DNA from: Tenacibaculum sp.
GTDB taxonomy: Bacteria > Bacteroidota > Bacteroidia > Flavobacteriales > Flavobacteriaceae
Assembly: GCA_020629275.1 (NCBI GenBank)
Contig: JAHDDQ010000019.1
Coordinates: 1-33,927 of the forward strand
Direction: 5' to 3'
DNA length: 33,927 bases
The position numbers and the translations under genes were made by a program. The notes beneath the pieces were generated by a model. It was given only the letters and a program-made list of their open reading frames with translations, made no database searches and was not told where the DNA came from. Below are positions 31,463 through 33,927 of this stretch, in pieces (within the stretch, counting starts at the first letter, position 1; every line of letters begins with the position of its first letter).

Positions 31463-33002
31463 ATAACGGAATATTTCCGTGTTTTCTGTTAGGTCTTTCT
31501 ACCTTTTTATTTTCAAGCATTGCAAATGCTTTAATTAACTTTCGTCTTGTTTCTTTTGGTAAAATTACCTCATCTACAAAACCACGCTCAGCTGCTGTGT
31601 ATGGGTTAGCAAAAAGATCGGCATACTCTGCCTCTTTTTCAGCTAATTTGGCCTCTTTATCTTCAGCTTCAGAAATTTCTTTTTTAAAGATAATTTCACT
31701 CGCTCCTTTTGCTCCCATAACGGCGATTTCTGCGCTTGGCCAAGCAAAATTCATATCGGCTCCAATGTGTTTAGAGTTCATTACATCATAAGCTCCACCA
31801 TAAGCTTTACGAGTAATTACACTTACTCTTGGTACTGTAGCTTCACTTAGTGCATATAATAATTTTGCTCCGTTTGTAATAATTGCATTCCATTCTTGAT
31901 CTGTTCCTGGTAAGAAGCCTGGCACATCGACAAGAACTAATAAAGGAATATTAAAACAATCGCAAAAACGTGTAAATCGGGCTGCTTTTTTAGAACTATT
32001 CACATCTAAACATCCAGCTAAACTCATCGGCTGATTGGCTACTATTCCAACACTTCTTCCTGCCAAACGAGCAAAACCAACAACAATATTTTCTGCGTAA
32101 TCTTTATGTATTTCAAAAAATGAATCAGTATCAGTAATTCCATGTATCACCGAACGCATATCATACGGTTTATTTGCATTTTCTGGAACTAAACTTTCTA
32201 ACTCTTCTCTAATTTCATCTTTTAATTCAAAAGGTAATTTTTTAGTGATTTCTTTGTTGTTTTGAGGCATGTAGCTCAACAAAACTTTAATATCTTCCAG
32301 ACATTGTACATCGTTTTCTGAAGTTAAGTGTGTAACTCCCGATTTTGTTGCATGTGTGCTTGCGCCTCCTAATTCTTCTGAAGTTACTTCCTCGTTAGTT
32401 ACTGTTTTTACAACATTTGGTCCGGTTACAAACATATAACTTGAATTTTCAACCATTACTGTAAAGTCCGTCATTGCGGGAGAATATACTGCTCCACCTG
32501 CACATGGACCCATGATTGCTGAAATCTGTGGTATTACTCCAGAAGCCTGAACGTTTCTATAAAAGATATCTGCATATCCTCCTAAAGAGCGAACACCTTC
32601 TTGGATACGAGCTCCCCCAGAATCATTTAGACCTATTAATGGGGCTCCTACTTTTACGGCTAAATCCATAATTTTACAGATCTTCTCTGCATGCGTTTCA
32701 GAAAGTGAACCTCCAAACACTGTAAAATCTTGTGCAAAAACATACACTAAACGTCCATTTACCGTTCCATACCCTGTAACTACACCGTCTCCATAAAATT
32801 TCTGGTTTTCCATCCCAAAATCAGTAGTTCTGTGTGTTACTAGTATTCCTATTTCTTCAAAAGAACCTTCGTCTAATAAATAATTGATACGTTCTCTTGC
32901 AGTTAATTTTCCTTTTTGATGTTGACGATCTATTCTTTTTTGTCCTCCGCCTAATTTAGCTTCAGCAATTTTGCTGTCTAGTTTTTCTATTTTAGAATTC
33001 AC
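31461..33002 (-). CDS. Acyl-CoA carboxylase carboxyltransferase (beta) subunit
   Basis: The 513-residue protein is a two-crotonase-domain carboxyltransferase of the propionyl/methylmalonyl-CoA type: [74 protein letters not shown] in the N domain, and [64 protein letters not shown] and [11 protein letters not shown] in the C domain. It moves CO2 from biotin to an acyl-CoA; propionyl-CoA is the usual substrate, but acetyl-CoA is possible. Its GTG start (33002) overlaps the biotin carboxylase gene by 11 nt, so the subunits are co-translated. No biotin carrier gene lies between or after them in this window. Confidence 0.9.
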   Translation of the reverse strand: MNSKIEKLDSKIAEAKLGGGQKRIDRQHQKGKLTARERINYLLDEGSFEEIGILVTHRTTDFGMENQKFYGDGVVTGYGTVNGRLVYVFAQDFTVFGGSLSETHAEKICKIMDLAVKVGAPLIGLNDSGGARIQEGVRSLGGYADIFYRNVQASGVIPQISAIMGPCAGGAVYSPAMTDFTVMVENSSYMFVTGPNVVKTVTNEEVTSEELGGASTHATKSGVTHLTSENDVQCLEDIKVLLSYMPQNNKEITKKLPFELKDEIREELESLVPENANKPYDMRSVIHGITDTDSFFEIHKDYAENIVVGFARLAGRSVGIVANQPMSLAGCLDVNSSKKAARFTRFCDCFNIPLLVLVDVPGFLPGTDQEWNAIITNGAKLLYALSEATVPRVSVITRKAYGGAYDVMNSKHIGADMNFAWPSAEIAVMGAKGASEIIFKKEISEAEDKEAKLAEKEAEYADLFANPYTAAERGFVDEVILPKETRRKLIKAFAMLENKKVERPNRKHGNIPL

Positions 33003-33927
33003 TGCTTGGTACCTTTAGTGTTTGTTTTTCTTTTAAATACTGTTGTAAAGCTACTTTAGCAGCTATGTTTGCTTCTTTTTTATAAGTAGCCTCAATAATT
33101 TCAGGCGAGTAATACTTCTTTACGAAATGTGTGTCAAAGTTACCTGAGGTAAATGCTTCATGCTCACATACAAATTGTCCAAAAGAAAGCGTGGTTTCAA
33201 TACCTTTTATTTGATATTTACTAATTGCTTGCTTCATTAAATTTATTGCTTCTTCTCTAGAATTCCCATAAGTGATTAATTTAGAAATCATAGGGTCGTA
33301 GTATATAGGAATTTCCATTCCCTCTTCAAAACCATCATCTACTCTTATGTTATTTCCTACTGGAGATCGGTAAACTTCTAATGTTCCAATACTTGGTATA
33401 AAATCTGCTAATGGATCTTCAGCATATACTCGTAATTCAAGTGCATGACCTTTAATTTGTAAATCTTCTTGAGAAAAAGACAGTTGTTCTCCTCGAGCTA
33501 TTTTAATTTGTTGTGCTACCAAATCAATTCCTGTTATCATTTCGGTAACTGGATGTTCAACTTGTAAGCGTGTATTCATTTCTAAAAAATAGAAATTCTT
33601 TTGTTCGTCCAAAAGAAACTCAACTGTTCCCGCTCCAAGATAATCGCACGACTTTGCTACTCTGATAGCAGCTTCACCCATTTTTTCACGAATTTCTTCG
33701 GTTAGAACACTTGACGGTGCTTCTTCTACTACTTTTTGGTGCCTCCTTTGTACACTACATTCTCTTTCAAATAAGTGCACAACATTACCGTGACTGTCTG
33801 CCAGTACTTGAATTTCTATGTGGCGTGGAGATCCAACATATTTTTCTATAAACACAGAACCATCTCCGAAAGCAGATACTGCTTCAGAAATAGCGCGTTC
33901 CATCTGCTCTTTAATATCTTCTTCTTT
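32992..33927 (-). CDS. accC: Biotin carboxylase subunit of acyl-CoA carboxylase (N-terminus beyond window)
   Basis: The frame is open to the right edge; 311 codons are present, from [20 protein letters not shown], so about the first third is missing. Visible landmarks are the ATP-grasp part [78 protein letters not shown] and the C-terminal domain [20 protein letters not shown]. The enzyme carboxylates biotin on a carrier protein with ATP and bicarbonate. It overlaps the carboxyltransferase gene by 11 nt. The carrier may be encoded upstream, outside the window. Confidence 0.92.
   Translation of the reverse strand, partial: KEEDIKEQMERAISEAVSAFGDGSVFIEKYVGSPRHIEIQVLADSHGNVVHLFERECSVQRRHQKVVEEAPSSVLTEEIREKMGEAAIRVAKSCDYLGAGTVEFLLDEQKNFYFLEMNTRLQVEHPVTEMITGIDLVAQQIKIARGEQLSFSQEDLQIKGHALELRVYAEDPLADFIPSIGTLEVYRSPVGNNIRVDDGFEEGMEIPIYYDPMISKLITYGNSREEAINLMKQAISKYQIKGIETTLSFGQFVCEHEAFTSGNFDTHFVKKYYSPEIIEATYKKEANIAAKVALQQYLKEKQTLKVPSSEF

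Overview
The window looks like a chromosomal stretch of a low-GC member of the Bacteroidota, most likely a marine Flavobacteriaceae. The clues are the AT-rich composition, Bacteroidota-type -7 elements (TAnnTTTG) 20-70 nt before many starts, DNA polymerase III alpha carrying its own N-terminal exonuclease, the gliding-motility ATPase GldA, a DUF5686/carboxypeptidase-regulatory-like protein, SusD-free housekeeping operons, and lipoproteins with short lipoboxes. No tRNA, rRNA, CRISPR array, transposase or integrase was seen. Both outer genes are cut by the window edges.

Layout. 1-2914 (minus): DUF5686 protein (C-terminus missing), pyruvate dehydrogenase E1 beta and a SAM methyltransferase. 3072-7758 (plus): etfB-etfA behind a perfect 24-bp palindrome and ended by a strong terminator, then a bifunctional-nuclease/UVR protein, a concentrative nucleoside transporter with an extra N-terminal domain, and a small membrane protein. 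7833-9548 (plus): a secreted His/Cys (clan CD-like) protein whose frame breaks at a T7 run, then three tandem genes for 58-60 residue cysteine-rich peptides with double-glycine-type leaders. 9653-12153 (plus): thyA, a 60-residue unknown, folA and gldA. 12160-18453 (minus): an unknown protein, exonuclease-fused dnaE, a 73-residue protein and two roadblock/LC7-like proteins. 18947-19951 (plus): a thioredoxin-fold lipoprotein. 20004-24645 (minus): a tightly overlapping operon DUF2891 lipoprotein, NRAMP-like transporter, pxpA, pxpB, pxpC for 5-oxoproline use. 24810-27840 (minus): a trimeric-fibre-like exported protein and ahcY. 27904-30526 (plus): a phosphopantetheinyl transferase, then thiamine-binding-like protein, PnuC transporter, NadR-like kinase and ArfB. 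30528-33927 (minus): TerB-like protein, a membrane protein, acyl-CoA carboxylase carboxyltransferase and biotin carboxylase (N-terminus missing).

How it fits together. Most of the window is core metabolism: pyruvate and acyl-CoA oxidation (pdhB, etfAB, carboxylase), thymidylate and folate synthesis, replication, SAM recycling and cofactor salvage. The accessory signals are the peptide cluster at 8942-9548, the frame-broken gene just before it, the roadblock pair without a nearby GTPase, and the pyroglutamate operon whose NRAMP-like carrier lacks the usual metal-ligand residues. The peptide cluster is the best candidate for an undescribed system. Its leaders predict export by a peptidase-containing ABC transporter, which must be encoded outside this window. 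All assignments rest on reading motifs by eye; no database search was run.
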